Position numbers and translations under genes: made by a program. Below the pieces are notes generated by a model. The model was not told where the DNA came from and searched no databases. It was given only the letters and a program-made list of their open reading frames with translations. From Marinimicrobium agarilyticum DSM 16975 (lineage in GTDB: Bacteria; Pseudomonadota; Gammaproteobacteria; Pseudomonadales; Cellvibrionaceae), in contig NZ_AUHU01000003.1 in NCBI RefSeq assembly GCF_000423345.1, positions 558,001-622,000 of the forward strand: a stretch of 64,000 bases of DNA, in the 5' to 3' direction. Of the stretch, positions 18,391-25,957 are shown piece after piece; position 1 is the first letter of the stretch; the number at the start of each line of letters is the position of its first letter.

Positions 18391-18415
18391 CCGACAACTA
18401 GGATAAGGTTGTCGG
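18391..18415. other. 8-bp perfect inverted repeat upstream of the diguanylate cyclase
   Basis: CCGACAAC (18391-18398) pairs with GTTGTCGG (18408-18415) around a 9-base loop, ending about 10 bases before the AGGAG ribosome site of the GGDEF gene. It has no T run in either direction, so it is not an intrinsic terminator. It may be an operator or a 5'-leader hairpin affecting translation. It does not match a c-di-GMP riboswitch by eye. Confidence 0.5.
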
Positions 18416-18438
18416 AAAAATATACAGGAGAAGTGGCA

Positions 18439-19773
18439 ATGAATCGGGACCCCGATACAAGTAAAACAACGAACAGCCGTTTCGCCTTTGGGCTGGAAAA
18501 GGCACTTGCGGTATTGGTTGTATTAACGGTGGCAGCCCTTGTCTTTGAACGCCAGATACTGCAGACCTCTCTCACACTGGACGCCAGTGACGGATCAGTG
18601 GCCGTTTACGATGATTCGGTAAGCGGAGGCACCACCGAATCCGAAATCCTGGACTCCGAGGCGATTAGCTGGCGCTGCAACCTCGCAGAAAGCAAGCAAT
18701 ACAGCTATTGCGGTTTTGAACTGATCTTTGACCCGTTGCGACGGCAAAGGGGGCTGGACCTGAGCCGTTACGACCAGATTCATCTATGGCTGGATTACGA
18801 AGGGCCCACCGAAACCATTCGCGTCTATTTGCGCAATTATGATCCGGCTTACAGCACTCCAGGGCGCAATGACAGTACCAAGTACAACCAGGTGGAGTTC
18901 GATCGTAAGCGCACTGAAGGGGATGGCCCCGCGTCCTTTTCCATGAAGGATTTCTTCGTGGCCAATTGGTGGTTTCAGCACAACCGGTTGCCGCCGGAGC
19001 TGACTCACCCTCAGTTCGACAATATCGTGGTCCTGGAAATTCAGACCGGTCTCTCACCGGTGGCGGGCGAACACCGTTTCCGCCTGTCTAAGGTGGAGCT
19101 TGTCGGGCAAGCCCTGTCTTCCGAACAGTGGTATTTCGCCATTATGGCGACATGGCTGGTCGTGGCGCTGGGGTTCCTATCGGCCCGCATATGGCGGCTC
19201 AAGCAGGAGGTGACGCTCAAAAGCCGTCGAGAGCGGGAACTGGTGGAGGTGAACCGCCTGTTGGACCGACGCGGGCGCTCGTTGGAGGATCGGGCGAGAA
19301 AAGACCCGTTAACCGGAGCCTTTAACCGGGAAGGGATAGAGGAGGCCATCAAACAGGGATTGCTGGCGTTTCGCCGCAATGGCGAGCCTTTGTCGTTGAT
19401 CTTCCTGGATGTGGACCACTTCAAGGCTGTCAATGATAACCATGGCCACGGGGTGGGGGATCAGATTCTCTCGGGGCTGGCGAGCACGGTTCAGAAGCAC
19501 GTGCGGGGTAGCGACGGCTTTGCCCGCTGGGGCGGGGAGGAGTTTGTGCTTGTCTGTCCCAACACTGGCCGAGCGGAGGCGACCAACCTGGCGGAGAAGT
19601 TGCGGGGATTGCTCGAAGGCGAGCAGTTCGGCACACCGGTATCGATTACCGTCAGCTTTGGTGTGGCGATGCTGAAAGACGGCGAAGGCGTGGAGCAACT
19701 GTTTCACCGGGCGGATGAGGCGCTGTACCTTGCCAAACAGCTGGGACGTAACCGGGTTGAAACCGCCGAGTAA
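18439..19773 (+). CDS. Membrane-anchored diguanylate cyclase (GGDEF)
   Basis: Encodes 444 aa from ATG 18439 (AGGAG 8 bases upstream). A membrane helix (about residues 20-37), a periplasmic domain of about 190 residues with carbohydrate-binding-like beta features (LDLSRYDQIHLWLDYEGPTETIRVYLRNY), a second helix (about 230-250) and a short coiled coil lead to a GGDEF domain. The active site is RWGGEEF, a catalytic variant, with the upstream FLDVDHFKAVNDNHGHGVGD. It should make cyclic di-GMP in response to a periplasmic signal. An I-site RxxD is not obvious in the expected place. It stands alone downstream of the broken photolyase. Confidence 0.9.
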   Translation: MNRDPDTSKTTNSRFAFGLEKALAVLVVLTVAALVFERQILQTSLTLDASDGSVAVYDDSVSGGTTESEILDSEAISWRCNLAESKQYSYCGFELIFDPLRRQRGLDLSRYDQIHLWLDYEGPTETIRVYLRNYDPAYSTPGRNDSTKYNQVEFDRKRTEGDGPASFSMKDFFVANWWFQHNRLPPELTHPQFDNIVVLEIQTGLSPVAGEHRFRLSKVELVGQALSSEQWYFAIMATWLVVALGFLSARIWRLKQEVTLKSRRERELVEVNRLLDRRGRSLEDRARKDPLTGAFNREGIEEAIKQGLLAFRRNGEPLSLIFLDVDHFKAVNDNHGHGVGDQILSGLASTVQKHVRGSDGFARWGGEEFVLVCPNTGRAEATNLAEKLRGLLEGEQFGTPVSITVSFGVAMLKDGEGVEQLFHRADEALYLAKQLGRNRVETAE

Positions 19774-19832
19774 AGGCAGTCCATACTCCATTCTGGGGAT
19801 TGCCTGAGGGGCCGGGGCGTGCGATCATATGG

Positions 19833-19847
19833 AAATGGTTCTCATTT
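19833..19847. promoter_or_regulatory. Fur-box-like palindrome
   Basis: AAATGGTTCTCATTT is an imperfect palindrome (AAATG-N5-CATTT) of the kind seen in Fur boxes, about 45-60 bases upstream of the small secreted protein gene at 19892. Read against the classical 19-bp consensus the match is partial. It suggests iron-dependent control of the downstream gene. Confidence 0.45.
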
Positions 19848-19891
19848 AACCGTGTCCCTTTTTAAGGCTTTTCAATCCACGAGGAAACCCC

Positions 19892-20278
19892 ATGACGTTT
19901 ACACGTTCCCTGATGATTCTGCCCCTGCTGGCGACCCTGTCCTTGTCTGTTCAGGCGGACGACAGGCTCGACCACTACAAGGGCAAGCCGGCGGACACCC
20001 TGGAGCAGGCCCTGGCCAACTTCGCCGAAGGCAACCGCGAGCTGCGGCAACTGTTAGAAGGGGAAGTCAGCAATGCGGATCTGGCCCGGGTTCACCAGCT
20101 GAGCTACACCCTGGAAAATGCTCTGGGCAAGATGAACAAAGAGATGAGGGTCTTGGCCATGCTGCTGGAACAGGTTCACCTGGCTTCAGAAACCGCGAAG
20201 GCGGAGACGGTGCAGGGCAGTGGCCGGGCCTATTTTGAGATTGTGGATACCCTGGAGCTGGGCGGAGACGAGCAATAA
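19892..20278 (+). CDS. Small secreted helical protein (DUF6746-like)
   Basis: Encodes 128 aa. A signal peptide (to VQA, about residue 22) is followed by DDRLDHYKGKPADTLEQALANFAEGNRELRQLL, then helix-rich segments HQLSYTLENALGKMNKEMRVLAMLLEQVHLASE. This matches my memory of the DUF6746 family, short periplasmic proteins of halophilic and marine gammaproteobacteria with unknown function, but I could not check the profile. A Fur-box-like site lies upstream, so an iron- or metal-linked role is possible. A bidirectional terminator follows. Heptad-like leucines suggest a small helical bundle. Confidence 0.75.
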   Translation: MTFTRSLMILPLLATLSLSVQADDRLDHYKGKPADTLEQALANFAEGNRELRQLLEGEVSNADLARVHQLSYTLENALGKMNKEMRVLAMLLEQVHLASETAKAETVQGSGRAYFEIVDTLELGGDEQ

Positions 20279-20318
20279 AGCCGTAACGCTCTGTCTTGCC
20301 TGGACCTTGGCGCCATAA

Positions 20319-20347
20319 AAAAGCCGGCTCATCGGGAGCCGGCTTTT
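20319..20347. terminator. Bidirectional intrinsic terminator
   Basis: AAAAGCCGGCT (20319-20329) pairs with AGCCGGCTTTT (20337-20347) around a 7-base loop, flanked by As on the left and Ts on the right. It serves the small secreted gene on plus and the PEP-CTERM gene on minus. Confidence 0.93.
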
Positions 20348-20364
20348 CTCGTTCAGGGCAACCC

Positions 20365-21057
20365 TTAACGCGTCCGACGACGGACCCGGAACAGAGCCAG
20401 CAAACCGGTCGCGAACAGGAGCAGAGAGGTCGGCTCCGGGACGCTGGCCTTGGTGACGGTCAGCAGGTTCTGAGAATAGCTGTTTTCCAGGTAGTGGAAA
20501 TCGTATACGCCAGTCACCAGGCTGTTGTCCGTCAGGCTGTTCAGCCATCCCTGAGCGGTGGCTTTCGCGCCGCCAAACCAGTCTGCTTCAAAGTGGTGGT
20601 AAGACAGGTTCAGAGGCTTCCAGGAGTATTCTTCAACCACTTCCCAGAGGGCCAGTTGGAAAGCCGCGCTATACTGGACTGTGCTTTGTGCCTCGTCGTA
20701 GTAGTTGGAGAACAGCCGATCAATATAGGTGGCTTGAGTGGCGCTGAACGCTCCCAATCCACTGGTGACGTTATAAGTCTTGGGGCTCTTCAATGTGGTA
20801 TCTATCTGCACACAGAAGGCACTCAAGCCATCGTCCCACTCCGCGATGCCGGTGGTGTTCTCTGACGTGGAGAAGTCGAATTCGCCAGCGTATACCCGCT
20901 GGGAGCTCCAACCGTCATAGATATTGCCTGTCGGGGCGCCTTCGCTCGACAGGTTATTCTGGTAAGTCAGTTTGATAGTGGCAGCTTGAGTCGCTGCTGC
21001 AGCCAGGGTCAACAGACCGGCTGTCATGGCCAGACGCAATACTTGGATGGTTTTCAT
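20365..21057 (-). CDS. PEP-CTERM sorting domain protein
   Basis: Encodes 230 aa. The N-terminus is a signal peptide (MKTIQVLRLAMTAGLLTLAAAATQAA). The C-terminus is a textbook PEP-CTERM tail: VPEPTSLLLFATGLLALF followed by the basic RVRRRTR, the signal recognised by the EpsH/exosortase system in bacteria that make exopolysaccharide. The central part has no family I recognise; Tyr- and Trp-rich segments (YQNNLSSEGAPTGNIYDGWSSQRVYAGEF) suggest a beta-rich secreted domain. No exosortase gene is in the window, so the sorting machinery must lie elsewhere. It shares the bidirectional terminator at 20319-20347. Confidence 0.93.
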   Translation of the reverse strand: MKTIQVLRLAMTAGLLTLAAAATQAATIKLTYQNNLSSEGAPTGNIYDGWSSQRVYAGEFDFSTSENTTGIAEWDDGLSAFCVQIDTTLKSPKTYNVTSGLGAFSATQATYIDRLFSNYYDEAQSTVQYSAAFQLALWEVVEEYSWKPLNLSYHHFEADWFGGAKATAQGWLNSLTDNSLVTGVYDFHYLENSYSQNLLTVTKASVPEPTSLLLFATGLLALFRVRRRTR

Positions 21058-21258
21058 AGCAGTTCCCGTGCAATTTTTGGCATATTGGGACCGGTGTAGG
21101 TTTTAGGCCGCTGACCGGCGGTAAGCGCCAAAATAAATGCACGAACCGTTCCGAAAAAATAAAAGCCTTTCAGTTCAGTGGCTTAGAGCGTCAAAAGAAA
21201 GTTTTTGGCGCCACCCTTGAAGGGCTTTGTTAAGTTTGTCGACGCTCCTTCCTGGGCG

Positions 21259-22494
21259 TTACTCACTCTCCGTCAGACACGTGCGGATTCCGATCGGATG
21301 GGCCAGGGTTTTGTGTACCGGGCATCTGTCGGCGATTTCCAGTAACCGCTGACGCTGTTCGCTGGTCAGGTCCCCCTCAAGGTGAATCCGACGCTCGATC
21401 TCCTCGATCATCCCCTCTTTGGATTCGCAATCGGCACAGTCTTCGGCATGAATACGCCGGTGTTTGAGGTGGACCTGAATATCTTCAAGCGCCAGCTTCT
21501 TATGGTTCGCATACAGGCGCAGCGTCATGGAGGTGCAGGCGCCCAACGACATAAGAAGCAGGTCATAGGGTGTCGGGCCCAGGTCAGTACCGCCTTTATC
21601 GGTGGGCTCGTCGGCCTGCCATTGATGATCGGCGGTATAGAGTCCACGCAGGAACCGGGTATCCTTTTCGGTGATCAACACTTCGCCGCGCTCGACAGAA
21701 GGGCGGTCCTGGCTCTCTGCCTTGGGGGCGTTGAGTTTTAGGTAACGACTGGCCCAAGCCGTTAGCGTCAGGGCGACGTACTCGGCATCCTCCCGGCGGC
21801 TGAGGAGGTGGTCGGCATCGTCCAGAGACACGAAGCTCTTGGGGTGCTTGGCGGCCTGATAGATCTTGGCCGCCTCACTGACATTGACGGTCTGGTCCGC
21901 GGGGGAGTGAAAAATCAGAATGGGTTTGCGCAGATCCCCCACGGTTTTCTCTACGGGCCAGAGCTTCAGATCCTCCAGCAGGTCTGCTCCCAGTTCAAAG
22001 GGGCGTCCGCCGATATTCACTTCCGCCTGTCCGTCCCGCCGGATATCACAGGCCTGATCGGCAAACAGGTGCTCGACGTGCTGGGGGGTGGCGGGTGCGG
22101 CGATGGTCACCAGCGCCTCGACCGAGTCAATATGCTTGGCTGCCACCAGAGCGGCGGCGCCTCCCAGACTGTGGCCGATCAGCAATTTTGGTGCCTGATG
22201 CTCACGGGCAAGAAACTCGGCGGCGGATTCCAGGTCGGAGACATTGCTCGTGAAGGTGGTGTTGGCGAAATCACCGTCACTGCCCCCGAGGCCGGTAAAG
22301 TCAAAGCGCAACACCGCAATGCCCTGGTCGGCGAGGCTGCGGGCGATCCGGGTGGCGGCAATGACGTCTTTGCCGCAGGTAAAACAGTGCGCAAACAGGG
22401 CAAACGCTTTGGGCGCGCCGCTTTCCGGCAGCTCCAGCGCACCGGCCAGGGTGTGTCCGGCGCGGTTGGTGAATTCGACTTTCCGGCGTGACAT
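21259..22494 (-). CDS. Bifunctional alpha/beta hydrolase-OsmC family protein
   Basis: Encodes 411 aa from ATG 22494 (AGGA upstream; a TTG at 22524 is less likely). Residues about 1-255 form an alpha/beta hydrolase with nucleophile elbow IGHSLGGAAAL and the FALFAHCFTCGKD oxyanion region. Residues about 270-411 form an OsmC/Ohr-type domain with the two redox cysteines in LGACTSMTLR and DRCPVHKTL, used in related proteins to reduce organic hydroperoxides. The fusion is known in several bacteria, where it is assigned as osmotically induced or peroxide related. Substrate unknown. Divergent from pbpG with about 100 bases between starts. Confidence 0.9.
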   Translation of the reverse strand: MSRRKVEFTNRAGHTLAGALELPESGAPKAFALFAHCFTCGKDVIAATRIARSLADQGIAVLRFDFTGLGGSDGDFANTTFTSNVSDLESAAEFLAREHQAPKLLIGHSLGGAAALVAAKHIDSVEALVTIAAPATPQHVEHLFADQACDIRRDGQAEVNIGGRPFELGADLLEDLKLWPVEKTVGDLRKPILIFHSPADQTVNVSEAAKIYQAAKHPKSFVSLDDADHLLSRREDAEYVALTLTAWASRYLKLNAPKAESQDRPSVERGEVLITEKDTRFLRGLYTADHQWQADEPTDKGGTDLGPTPYDLLLMSLGACTSMTLRLYANHKKLALEDIQVHLKHRRIHAEDCADCESKEGMIEEIERRIHLEGDLTSEQRQRLLEIADRCPVHKTLAHPIGIRTCLTESE

Positions 22495-22595
22495 GGGCAG
22501 TCCTGTAGGTTTGGTGAGTGGCAAACGACATTCGGTTCAGATTGCCGATCATGGTAACCTGTCGAAGAACATTGTGTGAGTGCGAGAACGCAATA

Positions 22596-23621
22596 ATGAC
22601 AAAACGATTGACGGCTATGTGCCGAACATCCTTCTATCGCCGGCTTGGCCTTCGCTTGGCCAGCTGTGCCCTGGCGGTGTTGGCAGGGCCTTCGCTGGCC
22701 CAGAGCGAGCCAGACCCTTCCTCCTTGCAGCTGGCGTCCATTGGAGCGGCGGTGGCCCCGATTGATGCCCCGGCGCCAGTGTTTGCCAAGCGGGGGGACT
22801 GGGTGATGCCAATTGCCTCGGTCACCAAGCTGATGACCGCCTTGGTGGTTCTGGAGTCAGACGCCGACCTGGACGAATGGCTTACGGTCGAAAAGCGCCA
22901 CTTCCCGGCGGCCAATAATGCTTTTTCGCGTATTCGCCCCGGCTCCGAGGCTCGGCGTCGGGATCTGCTGCAGATTGCCGTCATGTCCTCGGAAAACTAC
23001 GCGGCTTATCTGCTCGCCCGCCACCACCCCGACGGCTACGATGCGTTTATCGATGCGATGAACGAGAAAGCGAGCGCGCTGGGAATGACGAAGACGCATT
23101 TTGTGGACTCCTCCGGTCTGTCCGAGAGCAATGTATCCACGGCGTCGGACCTGCTTAAGCTGGCCCAGGCCGCCTATGCGAATCCAGCCTTGCGAGACCT
23201 GAGTGGTGACGGGCGTCATACCGTCCATTTCCGCAACCCGGACTATTCGCTCTATTACGGCAACACCAACCCCTTGGTGCACAGTTCACGCTGGGACGTG
23301 GCGTTGACCAAGACGGGGTACCTGAACGAGGCGGGACGCTGCCTGGTGATGGTGGCAGACATCGAAGGTGAGCCCACCGCCATTGTGTTGCTGAATTCCT
23401 TCGGCACCCGCACGCCTCTGGGGGACGCGGGCCGGATCCGGCGGTGGCTGGAAACCGGGCAGGGCGGTTCGGTGGCCAGCGCTGCCGTTCGGTACGAAGA
23501 GGAAACGGTGCGCAAGTGGCAGGAGCGAGTGTCTGGTGCTGAAACCGCTGGCACCGAGGCATCGGGCAATGAGTCTGCTGGTGCTACCCAGGCTGGCGTA
23601 CAGTCGCCGGGCAAGCCCTAG
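22596..23621 (+). CDS. pbpG: D-alanyl-D-alanine endopeptidase (PBP7 type)
   Basis: Encodes 341 aa from ATG 22596; the frame extends further up but has no better start. A signal peptide (to SLA-Q, about residue 35) leads into a low-molecular-weight penicillin-binding protein. The active-site set is complete: SVTK with nucleophile Ser75, SEN in MSSENYAAYLLAR and KTG in LTKTGYLNEAG. PbpG trims peptide cross-links of murein in the periplasm. The C-terminal 30 residues are Ala/Gly/Ser/Glu-rich low-complexity (ETAGTEASGNESAGATQ), longer than in E. coli PBP7. Adjacent genes are unrelated. Confidence 0.9.
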   Translation: MTKRLTAMCRTSFYRRLGLRLASCALAVLAGPSLAQSEPDPSSLQLASIGAAVAPIDAPAPVFAKRGDWVMPIASVTKLMTALVVLESDADLDEWLTVEKRHFPAANNAFSRIRPGSEARRRDLLQIAVMSSENYAAYLLARHHPDGYDAFIDAMNEKASALGMTKTHFVDSSGLSESNVSTASDLLKLAQAAYANPALRDLSGDGRHTVHFRNPDYSLYYGNTNPLVHSSRWDVALTKTGYLNEAGRCLVMVADIEGEPTAIVLLNSFGTRTPLGDAGRIRRWLETGQGGSVASAAVRYEEETVRKWQERVSGAETAGTEASGNESAGATQAGVQSPGKP

Positions 23622-23683
23622 CCCACAGAGAGCCCCGCGAGCCATAGCTCCTGGGCTCACCTTTCCCCGGCGCAAAAAATATG

Positions 23684-23712
23684 TTCTTATAGTCAATAAG
23701 ACATAATATAAT
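23684..23712 (+). promoter_or_regulatory. Candidate sigma-70 promoter of the glycosidase operon
   Basis: A perfect -10 TATAAT (23707-23712) stands 17 bases after a weak -35 TTCTTA (23684-23689). An imperfect palindrome CTTATAGTCAATAAG (23686-23700) overlaps the spacer and may be an operator. It lies just before the GH65-like gene at 23735. Confidence 0.55.
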
Positions 23713-23734
23713 AACGACCCACTCCGGGGGCTCT

Positions 23735-25924
23735 ATGAGTCGACCATTGATCTCTCAATCAGAATCGTCCATTCGTCGGCACTGGTACCTGCTCGGCTGG
23801 GCAGCGGCGCTGCTGATCCCTTTGGGGATGGGGGCCGGGCTCTCGGCCTGTCAGCATCAGCGCTCCCAATCCGAGCCGCCCATTGACCGCCAGGCCTTGG
23901 TGACGCGCCACCATCCATCCGTTCAGACGCTGAATCCGCTGTCGCCGTTTTCTCTGGGCAATGGCGAGTTTGCGTTTACGGCGGATGTCACTGGTCTACA
24001 AACCTTTCCCGCTGAATACGAATCGGGTATTCCGCTCGCCACCCAGTCCCACTGGGGGTGGCACTCAGAGGCGAATACCCGGGGGTACGAGCTGTCAGAC
24101 ACGTTTCAGCGCTATGACACCGACGGCCGCCCCGTTACCTACGCAGCCGACATGGAATCCCCCGCCGGTCAGTGGCTGCGGGCCAACCCCCACCGTTTGC
24201 ACCTGGGCCAGATCGGCTTGGCCATGACGGCGGGCGACGGTGAGGCCGTCGGCCCGGAGCAACTTACCGAGATTGACCAGGAGTTGGACCTATGGCGAGG
24301 CGTACTCGACAGCCGGTTCGCCCTGGAGCAGACCCCGGTGTCAGTCCAGACGGTAGTGCATCCGTCCTTGGACCAAGTGGCCGCCCGTATTCAGTCGCCG
24401 CTGCTGGCCAGCGGGCAGGTACAGGTGAAACTGGCGTTTCCCTACGGCTCTCAGAGCTGGGGAACACCAACGGCGGACTGGTCCCGGCCTGACCGGCACT
24501 CCACTCTGGTATTCGAGCAGGGGCAGCAGTACCTGTTGCTGCGTCGTCGTCTCGATAACACTGAGTATTTTGTGCGAGTGAGCTGGGAAGGTGAGGCGAC
24601 CGTCAGTCAGCCGGCGCGACATGAATTCCGGCTCTCGACTTCCCAGAACGAGTTGGCGTTGACGGTGCAGTTCAGCGAAGCGCCGCCTGCGGCCGATACC
24701 GCTGACATCGAGCAGACGCTGGCGGCCAGCGCCCAGCACTGGCCAGACTTTTGGCAAAGCGGGGGCGCCCTGGACCTCTCCGGCACCGATGACCCCCGGG
24801 CCCGGGAACTGGAGCGGCGGGCGGTGCTCTCGCGCTACCTCACGGCGATTCAGACCGCCGGCTCACTCCCGCCCGCAGAAACCGGGCTGACCGGTAATAG
24901 CTGGTTCGGCAAGTTTCATCTGGAAATGCACTGGTGGCATGGGGTGCACTACGTACTCTGGGATCGCCCGGAGCTGTTTGAGAAAAGCCTTCCCTGGTAT
25001 CAGACGGCGTTGGTCGCCGCCCAAGAAAAAGCGCAGCGTCAGGGCTACGAGGGCGCGCGCTGGCCCAAAATGGTCGGGCCCGATGGGCGGGAAAGTCCCT
25101 CGAGCATCGGCGTATTTCTGATCTGGCAACAACCCCATCCGATCTACTACGCTGAACTGCTGTATCAACACCACGGGCAAGACCCGGAAGTGCTCGAGCG
25201 TTACCGGAACATTGTGTTTGAAACCGCTGCCTTTATGGCGGACTACCCGATCTGGGAGCCGGACAAGCAACGGTACCGACTGGGGCCGCCGTTGATTCCC
25301 GGGCAGGAAATCTACCCGCCCTCCGAAGCCTTCAACCCCACCTTCGAGCTGGCCTACTGGCGCTATGGCCTGAGAGTGGCCCAGCAGTGGCGAGAGCGGC
25401 TCGGGTTGGAGCGCCAGCCGAAATGGGACCAGGTGCTGGGCAACCTGTCGGCCTACCCCATGAATAACGGTCTGTACCAGAACTCGGAAAACGCCCTGAA
25501 TACCTTTGGCGATGCCAAACACCGCCGTGACCACCCGACCATGCTCGGTGCTTACGGCATGCTGCCTGGCGCGGGGATTGACGAGAGCGCCATGGGCGAT
25601 ACCTTGGACGCGGTTCTGGCATCGTGGAACTGGGATCACACCTGGGGGTGGGATTACCCCATGGTCGCCATGAGCGCCGCTCGCCTCGGTCGCCCCGAGC
25701 AGGCGGTAAACGCCCTGTTGATGGATGTGCAGAAAAACCGGTACCTGAACAACGGCCACAATTATCAGAATGAGCGCCTGACGTTGTATCTGCCGGGCAA
25801 CGGCGGCCTGCTCACCGCCCTGGCAATGATGGCAGCGGGCTGGGAAGGCGCCTCGAATAGACCGGCGCCGGGCTTCCCGGAAGACTGGAACGTGCGTTAC
25901 GAGCAGCTACACCCTCTTCCCTGA
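23735..25924 (+). CDS. Lipoprotein with six-hairpin glycosidase fold, GH65-like
   Basis: Encodes 729 aa. A type II signal with lipobox LSAC (Cys about residue 38) marks an outer- or inner-membrane lipoprotein. An N-terminal beta-sandwich region (about 45-330) precedes a catalytic region resembling the (alpha/alpha)6 barrel of GH65-type enzymes: NSWFGKFHLEMHWWHGVHY, AQRQGYEGARWPKMVGPDG and WNWDHTWGWDYPMVAMSAARLG. Relatives act on alpha-linked disaccharides such as kojibiose, nigerose, trehalose or maltose, as hydrolases or phosphorylases. A hydrolase is more likely for an exported protein. GH31 follows in the same direction. Family assignment is by motif, not search. Confidence 0.68.
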   Translation: MSRPLISQSESSIRRHWYLLGWAAALLIPLGMGAGLSACQHQRSQSEPPIDRQALVTRHHPSVQTLNPLSPFSLGNGEFAFTADVTGLQTFPAEYESGIPLATQSHWGWHSEANTRGYELSDTFQRYDTDGRPVTYAADMESPAGQWLRANPHRLHLGQIGLAMTAGDGEAVGPEQLTEIDQELDLWRGVLDSRFALEQTPVSVQTVVHPSLDQVAARIQSPLLASGQVQVKLAFPYGSQSWGTPTADWSRPDRHSTLVFEQGQQYLLLRRRLDNTEYFVRVSWEGEATVSQPARHEFRLSTSQNELALTVQFSEAPPAADTADIEQTLAASAQHWPDFWQSGGALDLSGTDDPRARELERRAVLSRYLTAIQTAGSLPPAETGLTGNSWFGKFHLEMHWWHGVHYVLWDRPELFEKSLPWYQTALVAAQEKAQRQGYEGARWPKMVGPDGRESPSSIGVFLIWQQPHPIYYAELLYQHHGQDPEVLERYRNIVFETAAFMADYPIWEPDKQRYRLGPPLIPGQEIYPPSEAFNPTFELAYWRYGLRVAQQWRERLGLERQPKWDQVLGNLSAYPMNNGLYQNSENALNTFGDAKHRRDHPTMLGAYGMLPGAGIDESAMGDTLDAVLASWNWDHTWGWDYPMVAMSAARLGRPEQAVNALLMDVQKNRYLNNGHNYQNERLTLYLPGNGGLLTALAMMAAGWEGASNRPAPGFPEDWNVRYEQLHPLP

Positions 25925-25957
25925 TTGACGGGCCGATACAGCACTGGAGCAAACACA

